The position numbers and the translations under genes are program-made. Below the pieces are notes generated by a model that had not been told where the DNA came from, did not search any database, and saw only the letters and a list, made by a program, of their open reading frames with translations. Positions 46,448 to 58,607 of a stretch of 64,000 nt of DNA are shown in pieces. The first letter of the stretch is position 1. Each line of letters begins with the position of its first letter. This DNA comes from Coleophoma eucalyptorum (lineage: Eukaryota; Ascomycota; Leotiomycetes; Helotiales; Dermateaceae), in contig JALRME010000038.1 of NCBI GenBank assembly GCA_026120035.1, positions 192,907-256,906 on the forward strand. The letters run 5' to 3'.

Positions 46448-46455
46448 GTCACGTG
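46448..46455. promoter_or_regulatory. E-box / Cbf1-type site (GTCACGTG)
   Basis: Perfect RTCACGTG match about 360 bp upstream of the SDR start codon. Confidence 0.35.
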
Positions 46456-46814
46456 CCATGGCAATGTACTACCTGCTCTAAAATCCTGATAGTGTCTTTG
46501 AAACACAGGGTATGGTTACAGAATACCAATAAGCGCACCCGATTCTGGTTGCAACATGATTTTCCACAAGTGAGGAACCATCTTCGGGTGTCGAGGTCTG
46601 CTGTATGGAGGAGAATGAGGGGTCCCAAGGATACTGCCGAAGCTCCCCGCATCGATTTCAAAACCCGTCAGACTTTGGAAACCCCTCATTGAAGCCAGGA
46701 ATAAACACGAGTCTGAGTATTTGAAGTCAGTCTCTGTTCAGGTTCTTTTCAGAGTTATTCACTCGCGCTTCAGATTGTGCTATATTAAAGACTTCATTTA
46801 TTACTCATTCAATT

Positions 46815-47888
46815 ATGGCATCTAAAAGTACAGCTGTAACTCGTGACTATGGGAAGCGAACTGTAATAGTGACTGGGTCTGCTCGAGGGATGTAAGTTTC
46901 TCCATACTGCCATGCTGGCAGCTTCAAGCCTAATTTGGTACAGAGGAAAGTCCATTGCGCTCCGTTTGGCCGAAGACGGGTTTGATGTCTGCATCAATGA
47001 TATTGCAGCCAACCAAGCTGGAATCGACGAGGTAAACCATCACTACAAGTATGTTCATGTGTCTGATGATTGCCATAGACAGTAGCAGAGATACAAGCTC
47101 TTGGCCGACAGTCTTTGGGCCATGTTGCAGATGTCTCTAAATTGTCCGAGGTCGAAGGTTTGATAGCTGCGACTGTTGAGAAATTGGGGAAGCTCGATGT
47201 CATGGTTGCAAATGCCGGCATAGCACAAGTCAAGAAACCTCTTGATCTAACGGAAGATGACGTCCGAAAAGTATGGTATTCCGCCAATTACTTCCACCAG
47301 AGATGACTGATTTCCAACTAGATGTTTGACGTAAACGTCTTTGGAGTGTTCAATTGTTACACAGCTGCAGCTAAACAAATGATCAAGCAAGGCGGAGGAG
47401 GCAAGATTATTGGTGCTGCAAGGCAAGTCTCCCTGTTTGGTGCAGTAGGGGTTTGCTAAGCCTCAGATAGCATTGTAGCATTCAAACCCTTCGCCATGCT
47501 CGCACACTACAGCGCATCGAAATTCGCAGTCCGAGGCTTCACGCAAGCATTTGCCATGGATCTCGCCAAGCACAAGATCACCGTAAACGGCTACGCACCA
47601 GGTTTGACCTTTCCCCACGCCATCCATGCTTTTCCCCTTACTGATCTCTCGTGTTGCAAATTAGGTATCGTAGGTACAGCTATGTGGGATCTCATTGACG
47701 AAGGAATCGGTCAGTCAACTGGGGCTCCGAAGGGAGAGACGCTTAAAAAGTATTCGGAGGTGATCGCGCTGGGCAGAACGAGCGTCCCTGAGGATGTGGC
47801 GAAGTGCGTTGCCTTCTTGTCTAGTCCCGATAGTGATTATGTCACTGGGCAAACTATTGTGGTTGACGGTGGCATTGTTTTCAATTGA
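46815..47888 (+). CDS. Short-chain dehydrogenase/reductase (classical SDR)
   Basis: NAD(P)-dependent oxidoreductase of the acetoin/diacetyl reductase-like group. The substrate is not determinable here. Exons 46815-46891, 46944-47031, 47079-47270, 47322-47422, 47471-47601 and 47665-47888 give 270 aa. Cofactor motif TGSARGIGKS, stabilising motif VANAG, catalytic YSASK, and the C-terminal VTGQTIVVDGG are all present. NDIA follows the second beta strand, with Asp at the position that often selects NAD. The fourth intron uses a GC donor (AG|GCAAGT) with a normal AG acceptor. No GT donor keeps the frame there. The protein is intact and of normal length. Confidence 0.94.
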
Positions 47889-49584
47889 GTTGTTCTACGT
47901 GATGGCTGATCATGTGCGTGGGCTTGATGCTTGTGTTATTACAAATTAATTCGAATTTTATTTGTCTTTTACAAAATGGCAGATCGCAATCGATCACAAG
48001 GAGAGCATCCAGCATTGGTTGGTTAACGGCATTCTCTGTCGAGGTCTATAAATGCTCGTGCAAGTCTCCATAGACCTTCTCCAAACACTCCGCTCTCAAT
48101 ATATCAGTATATACATACATAACCGTTCCATTAAGACCTCTTCTATCCTAGTTTCATCAATTTTGCTATGCCGCTGAAGCAATGAATCTCTTCCTGGCCA
48201 AAGTGTGCGTAGCAATCTCATGACAAAGTGCCTTTCACCGGATAACAACATCCAAGTAACGAAATACTTAATTTACCTGCATCAAAAGGTACACATCAGT
48301 TTTCATTTCCAATCATGGCACATCTGGAGGCCACCCACCCACGCTCGAAGCGAAATTTCTGGAAAGCGTCGAGCCGAATCTCTCCTGACAGTACACAGCA
48401 CTATGCATACTATGGAAGTATGGATATGATTGGTGTTTACAAAGGAAGTCAAAATGCGCTTCCAAATCTCATGAACCAGAGATCTGCCCTGCTGGATCTT
48501 CTATCTACAATGAGATCGCACTATAAGGCCCCTTGTGCTTTCAGCATCCATCGCCAAATCTACTGAGAGTTCCCTCTATAGGTGGAACTCATAGGACCGG
48601 AGCTGAGTCTAAAACTAACTGTTCATCAAAGAGGATCTACGCTGAGCATGTAGAGAACGAACGGGAGAGTGCATTCTTAATATGACTTACTCTGAAGCAA
48701 TTAATGCTAATGGGCCTACTGCTATCTATTATCACTTCACGAACTTCCTTAACTGTGACTTTGAATCTCTCTCAACTTTGTTGTTCACCTTTCAAATTTA
48801 CATTTGTCGGCGTTTCTGAGATGTCTATGCCCATTGGCATAATGATACAGCAGGCACTCGCCCATTTCGTGAAGAATGGCTTTAAAAGTATTTCTTTGAA
48901 TTGTAAACATCATTCACAATTAGCTTCGCTTTCATGCTATAACGGTGGTTTCTTTCGGGAGGAGGGGGGGGGGGGAGGGAATAGTAAAGGAAAGGTTCAT
49001 ATAGTCGGTTTCTTTATGGAAAGGGGCATATTAGGAAAACGGCTTAGGCTTGATGGGGGGGAAGAGTGTAGCGCATGCACCGAGGCAGGCACCCAACACC
49101 GAGGCATCTTGAATTCAAGGTACTGGTTCAGATACTTTTATAGCATGGATTCCTAAGCTTTGTTACAGTTATTTTTGACTGCATTGATAAAGACACCAGC
49201 AAATGTCCTCCTAGAGCTAAGGATTGTAGGTTGGATTGTAGGTTCAAGCACACACTCTCGCACTCAAGACTTATTAGCTTTGCCATAGGAATTGGCTTTG
49301 GTCGACTTAGCGCAATCTTGTCGCTTATTGGCGACGGCTTCTGGCTTACGGCAAGATCCTTCCCGTAACTGACACCGTGCACAATACTAGGAACTAAGCA
49401 CAATGGACTACTGATAATAGCAGTCCACTTTCGAATCAAGCGCATTAAAGAATTATATTCGAGACCCCAACTTCATCAATGACTTCATCCCATTTCACTT
49501 CCACGCATACCCACATCACACAAAATCTCAATATCAAACAAAAGATCGTCTAATCCAACGATACTTTCGTTATTGATCATCACC
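47889..49584. other. 1.7 kb intergenic, no gene seen
   Basis: Short open frames only. It holds a poly-G tract at 48964-48975 in a purine-rich stretch and otherwise AT-rich sequence. Confidence 0.5.
48964..48975. repeat. Poly-G tract, 12 nt
   Basis: Uninterrupted run of 12 G inside a G/A-rich stretch. Confidence 0.85.
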
Positions 49585-50851
49585 ATGATCACCAAGGGCG
49601 ATAAAAGCCTCGCAACCGTACATCTAATCACCACCACCGCCAACGTATCACAGGATGAGACGATACAACAGTTGGTAGAGCGATACAAACACAGAGCCAC
49701 TTCTTCCAGTCGTCCTCCCCTTCCAACCCCCGGCGAGAACCTTGAAAACTGGTTGGCGCCGGGTTGTAAGAGACACAGAGCAAATACAGAGCCTTTAGCT
49801 GTTATTCATTCTGCACGCACGGCTGTATTGAAGCGCAACTCTTTCTCAGATGCCGCATTTCCTCAATCACAAGAAACTGCATCCATTATCTCTTCGAAGA
49901 CCACAATCTCTGAGAGAAGAAATCGAACCCAGTTCACTGTCGATACTGTTCTTCCAACCAAGACGACATTGCTTCTTTTCACCGAGCCAGCTGCATTGGA
50001 ATGCAAAACCAAGCTGGTTGGATCAGTGAACGATACCAAGACCACAATTTCATTCAGTCAGCCGCCAAATCCAACACAGTCTTCTCCAACAAATTCAGTC
50101 GCGCCTCATACGACAAAGGCTGTTAAGAGAACCCAAAGTTTTCAAAATAGAAAGCAACAAGAAACCGACTGCACCACCTTAGCAGTTCCCGAGAAGACCA
50201 GGCTGCGAATCGTAGGCACGCAGAATACCAAATCGACTTGCAAACTCCATAACAACCTCGATGTCTCTAGGTCCAATACTTTCAAGGTTACAGCCAGCGA
50301 ATCTCAAACAACAATTTCATCAACGGGGCTATTGACTGCTACAACGGCACAATCTCATCAGCCGAGCAAAATTCCAATTCCCACATTTACACACCCGAGA
50401 CCATCACCAAAATGCCCGTCATCGAAGCTGCAAGCTCCTCCAATACTTCCCTCGCCTCTCTATCCAGCGGTGACGACCCAGTTGCCTCTTGTAGCCACGA
50501 GCCACAAGAAGAGCGCAGGGAACAAGAAAGAAGATACGAGTTTGTCCAGGAAGGAATGCGGAAGCGATCTCTGCAGTGATTGGGCATCAAGGAGACAGTA
50601 GCCTGGCTGGCGACCTATGATAACTGGCTGTATAGCAACCCGCGGTTTATGCAGTACAGATGCCAGAACCCGACTCCGCCGAGAAAATGCTGGAGTTGGG
50701 TATGGGAGTGGATGAAGAATTTCAGAGTGAGAGTGAAGTTGGACTTGATGATATACATGAGGCAATATGGTGGCTAGGTCTGGTTGAAAAAAAAAGTGCT
50801 GGCTTTTGTTCTTTCCAAGCGATGGCAGAAATCTCAAGTGCGTCTAGCTAG
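49585..50851 (+). pseudogene. Probable disrupted gene, Ser/Thr-rich, frame changes
   Basis: I do not recognise the family. The frame from the ATG at 49585 runs 338 codons to 50601. Its first part is low-complexity, rich in Ser, Thr, Pro and Lys (NSFSDAAFPQSQETASIISS; KTTISERRNRTQ). From about 50271 a different frame becomes more protein-like: PVIEAASSSNTSLASLSSGD, then RREQERRYEFVQEGMRKRS. It meets a TGA at 50577, continues as LGIKETVAWLATYDNWLY, and after a possible intron (GTAGCC to GTACAG, about 62 nt) joins a third frame: MPEPDSAEKMLELGMGVDEE, then DDIHEAIWW. The simplest reading is one gene broken by a frame shift and a stop. An unrecognised splice pattern, or two overlapping genes, are alternatives. 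Confidence 0.5.
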
Positions 50852-51353
50852 AGATTCACTCCCGTTTCAAGTGATCTTAATGTTTTGTCTTTAGACTGCT
50901 TCTACAATCACATATTGCCTCCGCCGAAAACACCCAAGTTCAGTTGATTAAGCCTCCGTGCCCCTCAAACTAGAACTTCTCAGCCCGCTTAATATTTATA
51001 TCTACCCCACCTAACTATTTCAACTCTCAGGCCACTTCTGAAAAGACTTATTTTCTTACCTTTTTTTTGCCTGCCTTCAAAAGGGGTTTAAATCTTTAGC
51101 CTTCGGACCCCACATTTATACACATATACAAAGTTGAAAGCCTGGTATTGAGCCTCCAGGCTGATGTCAGCTCAACCAGCTCACCCCTGGAATTCCACCC
51201 ACATTTATGTACTCGGCTGAATACAATGCCGTTAATAATCCCTCTTCCCAGGATTCTATTACCTTGCTACCCCTCCTTTGAGTGAACATTCACTCTTCTG
51301 TTCTTCATTGCTATAGTTAATGTTACTTCGATAGATGCGGAAGCTGAGTTACA
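50852..51353. promoter_or_regulatory. Intergenic with promoter of the beta-lactamase-like gene
   Basis: About 500 bp, pyrimidine-rich and AT-rich in turn. No other feature seen. Confidence 0.5.
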
Positions 51354-52520
51354 ATGGCAAGCGCGACGCAACCCCACGGTAAATGCGATCCGAAGTTTGA
51401 AGCCGTCCGCGGCTTGCTTCAACAGTTTGTGGATTCTGGAGAAGAGCTTGGCGCTTCTATTGCGGTCAACGTGAATGGGGAAGATGTCGTCGATCTTTGG
51501 GGTGGCTATGCAGATGCCGACCGTACTCACCCATGGAATGAGGATACCATTGTGACTGTGTTTTCGACCACAAAGGACATCACCAGTCTTGCAATCCTCA
51601 TTCTGGTCGACCGCAATCTCTTGTCGATCAACGACAAGGTCTCAAAACACTGGCCTGAATTTGGGGCTAATGGAAAAGAAGATGTTGAGATACGTCACCT
51701 TTTATCCCACACCTCTGGAGTTGGGGGTTGGGATGATCCAATGGTTATCGAAGATCTCTGTAACCTCCAGGAGTGTACAGCCAGACTGGCAAAGCAGGCT
51801 CCGTGGTGGACTCCAGGAACAGCATCAGGATACCACTCCTTAACCTTCGGCTTCCTGCTTGGAGAAGTTGTACGTCGAATTACTGGATTAAGCTTGAAAG
51901 AGTTTGTTCGTACAAATATCGCCGAGCCTCTTGGAGCTGATTTCCAAATTGGCGCTGTGGAAAAAGATTGGCCACGCATCTCAAATATGATCCCTCCGCC
52001 ACCGAGAGGTGAAAAACCACCAGAAATGGAACCGGATTCTATTCCTGCGAGATTCATGAACCCAATTCCAACAGTAGAATTTGCCAATACCCCAGCGTGG
52101 AGACTCGCCGAGGTCGGGGCAGCCAACGGTTTTGGGAATGCAAAATCAATAGGTCGTATCTTGTCTGAAATCACGCTTGCCGGCAAAGATGACAAGAAAC
52201 GATTGATATCGAAGGAAACCGTAGACTTGATCTTCCAGGAGCAATCCCGTGGCATCGACCTTGCGATTGGAATCCCCCTGCGCTTTGGTGTTGGATTCGC
52301 TCTGCCAGGGGACGGTGACACTGCTATTGATGATTTTCTTCCTTCAGGCAAAATCTGCGTCTGGGGCGGTTGGGGTGGCTCTATGGCTATAATGGATGTC
52401 GGGCGTGGAGTCACCATAACATATGCTATGAACAAAATGTCAAATGAGGGCCCAGGTACGACAGTAGTGAAGGCATATATCAAGGCCATTTATGAGGCGC
52501 TAGGAGTAAGCATAAATTAG
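51354..52520 (+). CDS. Beta-lactamase-like serine hydrolase (class C / esterase type)
   Basis: Single-exon gene of 388 aa. The penicillin-binding/beta-lactamase fold is clear: S-T-T-K at 71-74 gives the S-x-x-K nucleophile motif, Y160-H-S162 is the Y-x-S motif, and WGGWGGS near 337-343 sits where the third (KTG-like) motif belongs. HLLSHTSGVGGW and FGFLLGEVVRRITG are standard pieces of this family. In fungi such proteins act as esterases, transacylases (LovD-like) or hydrolases of unknown substrate. No polyketide gene is nearby, so there is no hint of a biosynthetic role. It has no signal peptide, so it is probably intracellular. Confidence 0.93.
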   Translation: MASATQPHGKCDPKFEAVRGLLQQFVDSGEELGASIAVNVNGEDVVDLWGGYADADRTHPWNEDTIVTVFSTTKDITSLAILILVDRNLLSINDKVSKHWPEFGANGKEDVEIRHLLSHTSGVGGWDDPMVIEDLCNLQECTARLAKQAPWWTPGTASGYHSLTFGFLLGEVVRRITGLSLKEFVRTNIAEPLGADFQIGAVEKDWPRISNMIPPPPRGEKPPEMEPDSIPARFMNPIPTVEFANTPAWRLAEVGAANGFGNAKSIGRILSEITLAGKDDKKRLISKETVDLIFQEQSRGIDLAIGIPLRFGVGFALPGDGDTAIDDFLPSGKICVWGGWGGSMAIMDVGRGVTITYAMNKMSNEGPGTTVVKAYIKAIYEALGVSIN

Positions 52521-53059
52521 CGTCTGACAACACTGCTCAAGCATTATATATAGCGTTGTGACGAGCAAATAAATAGAGAATATCTATCTTAGAGTAGATA
52601 GAAACCATACAATCCAGCTATTAGAAGATTCAAACCAACTTTCCCAGAGACAAAATCGGGGTAAGGGCTCATATTTAGAAAGCTAGAAGTTAAGTCCGTT
52701 TAGCAAAAGTTATTAGGACCTTACGGGTTAGGGCTCTCAGAACGTCAAAATCTTAGATGTTTTGGCAGGAGACAGTTCGACACTAACTGATGTTAAATTT
52801 CTATGCATATGAGCTTGTTCTCCCAGAACCAATGTCAATATTTGACGAAATCTTACCCTATACAATTATTTCCTTCTTGGCCTTCTGCTTTTCTTAAGTT
52901 TGCATTTGGAAAACAATTAGATTACTTGAACTCCTAAAACACCCCACCTAATGAGCTCCTAGACCTGGATTGCAATCCCTCAATTCGCCCAGCAACTAAG
53001 CGCTACAACATTTCCTCAATATCCAAGGGCAGGATAAGCACGAGGAAAATTAAACAAAA
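52521..53059. other. AT-rich intergenic, tail-to-tail
   Basis: About 540 bp. It has a small inverted repeat (TATCTA / TAGATA near 52580-52602) that could serve as a terminator-like hairpin. A related pair, GGTAAGGGCTC and GGTTAGGGCTC, occurs at about 52661 and 52726. No gene. Confidence 0.45.
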
Positions 53060-54515
53060 TCAGAACTCTTCCCCTCCTTCCCAAACCTTCCCCCAACACC
53101 AAGCGCTCTTTGGGTCCCTCGCCATAGCCTTCATAATCTCCTTACTAGCCAATTCTTGTTTCTCCCACCCAAGCCAGCTCTCCACCGCCAATTGAGCATA
53201 CTTCTTCGCATTTTCCTCGTCTTCCCAGGCGCAGAATCTCAACGCAGTAATCATATACGCCTTCTCCATACTAGCATGCAAGCCCTCCTCCTTGCACAAC
53301 TCGACCAGCTCGACGGCCAGATCAGGGGTGGTCGGCGACCAGAGGGTGTTAAGCTCCATATTCAGCAGGTTGATATCTGCGATGCGCTCGTCGGATTCTT
53401 TGCGCAGCGGCTTGGGGAGGGAGCAGTGGTTGCACTTGCACTGGAACCCCCAGTGGCTGCGCAGGTGCGCTTGCCGAGAAGCCCATGGCTGATTTTCGTT
53501 GATATCTGCGTGCGCGGTGAGCAAGCGGGCTTGCAACCAACACATGGATACCTCGAGTTGTGCAAACTTGGGGACTTACAGGAAAAGGTGAGCTCTTCGC
53601 CCGGTCGGATCGTGCGGGTTGCGTGAGCTCTGTGCGTCAGCGAACTGGCATCCAGTGCGTACCGAGCGCTGTGAATGTGGTCAGAATTTGAAGAAGTAAA
53701 ATTCGCAGAAGATAGAGCTTACTTTGGTCTACACTCATGGTTGAGTCTCTTTGGAAACTTGGTCAGCTGTGGATCGCTATTCGTGAATCTTTCTTTTTAC
53801 TTACTGCAGCTTCCGGCACGAGCGCACCATGAGTTCTCCCACCCAGCTTAATGGCAAAGCCATTCGTACGAATCCTGTCCTCCACCGGATCCGTTCCAAA
53901 ATGGCCTGCCTGTGAATAAAAGAGATCTCTGGTTGCTTGAGGTAATGCCTCCACTGCTTGTTTCGCCAGAGCGTTTCTCTCCATCTTGCTGGTTCCCTCG
54001 AACATTTCCTCGTCTAACATAAGCAGTGGCGTATGTGAGAAGATTATGTCTCCTCGATGGAAAGTGCTATTGGCAATTACACCTCTGCCACGTCCTGGGA
54101 AGTCAAAATCGTAGTAGAGATTGTGGCCTTTCGGTGGGTACATGGGCGGTTGCTTGGTTTGAAAGATGGGCATGCTTGCCAACGATGCTGCTGTGGACGG
54201 GGTCGTGATGATCGAGACGCCGCGCCCCGAGGCGAAGCTAGAGGATGTGTATAAGCAATAGTCGGAAGAGTTGAGACATCGTGGTGCTGAGTCCCATGGA
54301 TAATATTCGAGATTTGGAGTGGGCAATCCCGCTGGACAATTGTCCTCGCCGTGAACTATCAATTGCGTAGGTTCATTTGGACATATGGATATCGCCGAGC
54401 TCAAACTCGACCCCGCCTCGAATCTGTACGATATATGATCAAAAGACTTTGAGTCAGCTAATACCTGGAAGGCGAAAGGAGCAGCAGAGAACGCCAGAAG
54501 CAGTCGAGAATACAT
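53060..54515 (-). CDS. SET-domain protein with N-terminal signal peptide
   Basis: Exons read leftwards: 53805-54515, 53723-53757, 53580-53668, 53060-53505, giving 426 aa. Residues 1-22 form a convincing secretory signal (MYSRLLLAFSAAPFAFQVLA). A Cys-containing N-terminal region with several Asn-x-Ser/Thr sites follows. The SET domain starts at GRGRGVIANSTFHRGDII and holds the key LNHECRPN (N-H-x-C motif) and GEELTFSY. A post-SET cysteine cluster, QCKCNHCSLP, lies after it. The tail is helical, as in SMYD-like proteins. The family in ascomycetes is usually labelled SET domain-containing protein 5. The odd point is that a fold normally used for lysine methylation in nucleus or cytosol carries a secretion signal. 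The start at 54515 is the first ATG; a longer frame only offers GTG. Confidence 0.87.
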
Positions 54516-55545
54516 CTTGTCAAAAAGAAACACAAATCAAAAGAAGAGTTTGAAAGATGAGCTTCGTACAATCACTGACGTTGAATTCTAAGGTATTGAC
54601 TGTCTAGCCTAAAAAGCACGGATGGGCATGAAACGAACGCCCGACAAGGAGAGTCAACTGAAAAAGAAACAAAACGGACCCAACCATTGTCGGAGGATAT
54701 TTCTGGGCCCATAGCAAACACTAGGATAATTAGTTACTGTTCAGCAACATCATCTTCCAGGGAGCCGAGACCTGTACAATGTCCTCCCACCATTCCAAAG
54801 CCTACTACGAGAGGCCCACGGAAAATCTGAATTCGGGAGACTGGAGCATATAGGAGTACCTGGAAGTAAAAGACTATACTCGGCACTTGAATCTTACATC
54901 CTGATGTCATCCATGCTCCCAAGCATGGGTGGCTTGATGCTGGATGGTTTGTTGACAGCTTGTTCAGACCCATTAACTAACAAGCAATCGCGACGAAGAT
55001 GAAACAAGACAGGTTAGGTTGCTCGCCTAACCCGAAGTTGAGTCACGTGCTGTTACGTTTGATCTTGATGCAGCTCGTCCTGGCTTCTTTCTTCCTCTAC
55101 CACATCCTCTTGAAATAATTATTTATATCTGACTCCTGTAGAAATTTGCAGCACCTTGAGGTATATTGAATTACATCCAGTTATTAGTAATTGCAGTTGT
55201 GAATGTTGATCGCTTAATGTTCAAGTTCGCTTTGTGGTCAATTAAGACCTGAAGACTCCGACGGAGTGATTTTAATCTACTTTATAAGGTACAGCCCAGA
55301 AAAATGTAATGAGATGGACATCCTAAAGCTCGCAGTTGCTTTAAAAGCACAGAGTCAAATAGGTGATTTGATGAAATTAACAAGTCTATTGATTACAGTA
55401 ATGGGTATAGCCTATAGCCATTTATGTAGCCACCCAGTCTACATTCTATCCATGTAAATCTCGTCCGTGTAAAAATAGGCAGCAGACAACTCCCCGGGCG
55501 CTAAGTCTTTTTTTAATAAGGGGTTAATAGAAAGGAAAATGACAT
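54516..55545. promoter_or_regulatory. Intergenic with SET-protein promoter
   Basis: About 1 kb between the SET gene start and the MscS gene stop. It contains a GTCACGTG site at 55042-55049. Small frames of 60-80 codons occur but have no support. Confidence 0.5.
55042..55049. promoter_or_regulatory. E-box / Cbf1-type site (GTCACGTG)
   Basis: Perfect RTCACGTG match about 530 bp upstream of the SET-gene start. Confidence 0.3.
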
Positions 55546-58500
55546 TCATCGCTTTTTGCCGCCCAAGAAATCAGTCATGGCCCTCTTAGGAGCAGCTATA
55601 GGTGCTTCTCCTCTCCCTGAAGAACTGTCCATCACCATAGCCTGTGAACTTACGAGCCCCGTCCTGGGATCGATGCGCGAAGCAGTAGCCTCGCCAGTCG
55701 TACCTCTTCTGGATCGGCCCTCCACGGGCATGCCTGGGGCAAGATTTCCAGAGTTGGCTCCCGATGCCTCGGGGATATCTGGCATGTCTGCTGCAGAAAA
55801 CCCTCTCCCAGCTTCGAGATCATCCATGTCCGTGCCTTCCTCTGCGGTGCCGAGCTTGCTACGGCCCCGACCAAAGAAGCGATTTCGGTGTACGCGGCCG
55901 GAGTTGTTGGATGTGATCTTTCCCAGCTGGCTGTCGCGAGATGAGGTGCGGGCTAGAGACTCACTGTCAAAATCTTGGCTGCCTCTGCCATCGCGACTTC
56001 CGCTCAAACGACCATGTCCTGGCGATGGGGAAGTGTTGGTGATGATTGGCACTCTAGGCTTTGGTTTGTCATATACATCGCCAAAATCTGCACCGGAAGA
56101 AATAGAAGACATTCCGAGAGAGAAATCGACACGCTTGCCCATGCCCGATAGAGATTCGCCACGTCTTCGACTATTGCTCTCACCTCGATTGCGGAGGATG
56201 GATGGATAATGGTTGAGTGGATGACTAGAATCTCGAGATTCTTCTCTTGCCAAGGATCCAGAACGAGGTCCAGGGCCAAAATCTTGTCCAGCAGAGTCAC
56301 CGGTTTCGGGACGAGGAGGTGGCTGAGGATAGGCGCCTTGAAGGTACATAGGGAAATTTTCAGCAGCACCTGCAAGACGCATGCGGGGACCTTCAATACC
56401 CAGCTCATGCATGGTTACCATCATTGCACAGATGAACTTGTTACGGCGTTGTAGACGAAGAAGTTCGTTCTGCCAGTTAGATTTATAGAAAAAGACGACA
56501 TTGAGTGTAATCGAATAAGCTTCGTAAATCGTGGTGAGTTCGGTAAGGATATTCTTCTGGTATTCACGGTTTTCAGAAGTGACGAATTCCAGTAGACGTT
56601 CGCGGAGAGCCTCGATCTGCTCCAAAGTTGTTCCGAATTTGACTGTAACTGGTACAGCCTCGGCAAGACCACCAGATCGACGCTGATTTAAAATAAACAG
56701 GGTATTCAGGTAGCTATTTGGAGCTTGCACAACGTGACCTTCCATCTTCTTGAACTCTGTAAACAAGAGTGAAATCTCCTTCACAAAGTAGTCATCCCGC
56801 TGTCCTGTCGATCCAGTGTTTCCGTAGATAGTAACACGGTCACCAACATCAAATGGGTGCTTGACGAACACAAAGATGAGAGATTGAAGGAATTCTTGAG
56901 CAGTGGCCGAAAAGAGCCAAGAAAGAGCCAATACAGCTGACCCAGCTGATGTCAGAACACCAGCAGCAGACGTCGAAATCAGGGAAATGAAGACAAGGAC
57001 AGTGATAACGCAAACAATGAAGACGAGAACATCATCCAGCTTGGACACAACCGAGTCCAGATCCTTAAGAGAAGCAGTGATGGCTTTTCTCTCGCGTCCA
57101 ATCTCAACACATACAGCCTCGAGCTCTTCCATCGAAATATCTCCATTCAAATCTTTGTCAAACATGGTGAAAGCAGCGTCAGCCTCATCGTTGTTGTCGA
57201 ATGCCATTCTAAGCTCATCGGCGTAGACGAGATCGTCCTCGTGGGCAAAGGTACGGAAGAGTCGTCGTGCTAGGACTTGGGAACCGCTAGTGGTTGACAA
57301 TAGAGTCAAGATAACTTGATGGGGATGCGTGCTGCTTGTAACCTGCTTCCCTGTAAAGTCACCGGCTACCTTTCCAGCTACATCTCCAACCTTGTTGAAC
57401 GCTCTAGCAGTTTTCTTCTGAGCTTGTTTAACGAAGACCATTGGTGTTCGTGCACCAGAAGCTGGTCCAGTGTCATTATGGGTCTCAAATTCAGAATCCT
57501 CCATGGCAATCTTCTCCTTGGAGTATACATAAAGCTTGACCAAACTAGATATTTGAAACTTGTTTATCTCGATTCGATCGGCGTAGGTTCGAAGATGGAA
57601 GCTGATCGCAATCAATTGAATGATGATCTTCTCAGCAAAATTGAGAACAAAACCAACAAAGAATGATACGAGGACTTTGTTCATCGTAACCTCCCATGAT
57701 CTTGTCCCTTTGTTACCATCCAAGTGATGATTTGTCATGGTAGGGAGGAAGGAAACCTCGATTGCAAGCCACCAGAAGAAAAGCGTTGCTGGAACTTCGA
57801 GGGCCTTACCCAGATCTCTCCATTTCTTGCCGTTATTGGTGAAGAGACTAGAAACCAGGCCCATTGGATAAGGAATGCATTTTGCAAGAATCTACAAAAT
57901 GTTAGCAATTTCTAGCAGGCTGCTAGCGGCGCACTTACTCTGCCAGCCCATAATGTCAGCCAGACAATTTCAAGCCATATGCCGAACCAAAAGAGCTCTA
58001 CACCACCAACAGTGGCATTCTTGAAGACCAAAAGACCAAGGAGGAGAGGAACAAGAAGTAGCAACGTGATAGGGGTGATATAGCAGAAATATCGGACTAA
58101 GAAACTTGAGTTGTGGATTTTCTTGAACATTTTGGCCAATTTGGTTGTTGGATTCGCCGGAGGTTGGTAGACCTTCGTCTTCTCGTGAACTGGAGTCGTC
58201 CCGACATCGAAGTCATCCTCAGGTTCTCCACCCGCATTTCGAGATCTTGAACGTGCCATGGACCTCGATCTGTTTACACCATCTTCCGACACATTTGCAT
58301 TCGATACAACGCGCTCAGCGCGAAGCATCTCTAAGTCATCATCAAGCCGACGTGCCTCTTCTCGCTCCATGGCTGGTGATAATGGCGAATTGCCGTGGCG
58401 GTGTTTATCGAGATGATCTGGGCCGTCTACGTAACTGGTCGTTACGCGCAAGTGATTATGATCCGAATCGTCTTGTAAAGTTCCATCTTCATCCGACGAG

Positions 58501-58607
58501 CGTCGCTCGTGCCTTGTTTGGTGTTGCTCTTGATTTTGGTGAGGTGCAGTATCTGTGACGAACGCTGGGAACGAGTACTGCTCCTTTTCATGGGTTGGAG
58601 TCGACAT
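55546..58607 (-). CDS. MscS-type mechanosensitive channel with EF-hand
   Basis: Exons 57939-58607 and 55546-57891 give 1004 aa. The long cytosolic N terminus is charged. Several membrane spans follow ([56 protein letters not shown]). Between the first and second membrane groups lies an EF-hand, [17 protein letters not shown], with Asp, Asn, Asp and Glu at the calcium positions. The MscS core comes after it ([33 protein letters not shown]). The tail is Ser/Arg/Gly-rich and probably disordered. This matches fungal Msy1/Msy2-type channels of the ER, which in fission yeast limit calcium rise on hypo-osmotic shock. The start at 58607 is the first ATG of the frame. Confidence 0.94.

Larger units (their letters stand above)
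44054..46814. other. 2.8 kb gene-poor region rich in microsatellites
   Basis: Upstream of the GPI-type gene and of the SDR gene. It holds several short tandem repeats listed separately. A stretch at 45740-46345 stays open on both strands at once, but neither frame has recognisable features. Confidence 0.5.

Noticed and set aside
48704..49156. 150-codon frame on the plus strand
   Set aside because: It is carried by the poly-G/purine stretch and has no domain.
54734..54973. 79-codon ATG frame on the minus strand upstream of the SET gene
   Set aside because: No signal peptide, no domain, and no splice-compatible partner exon found.
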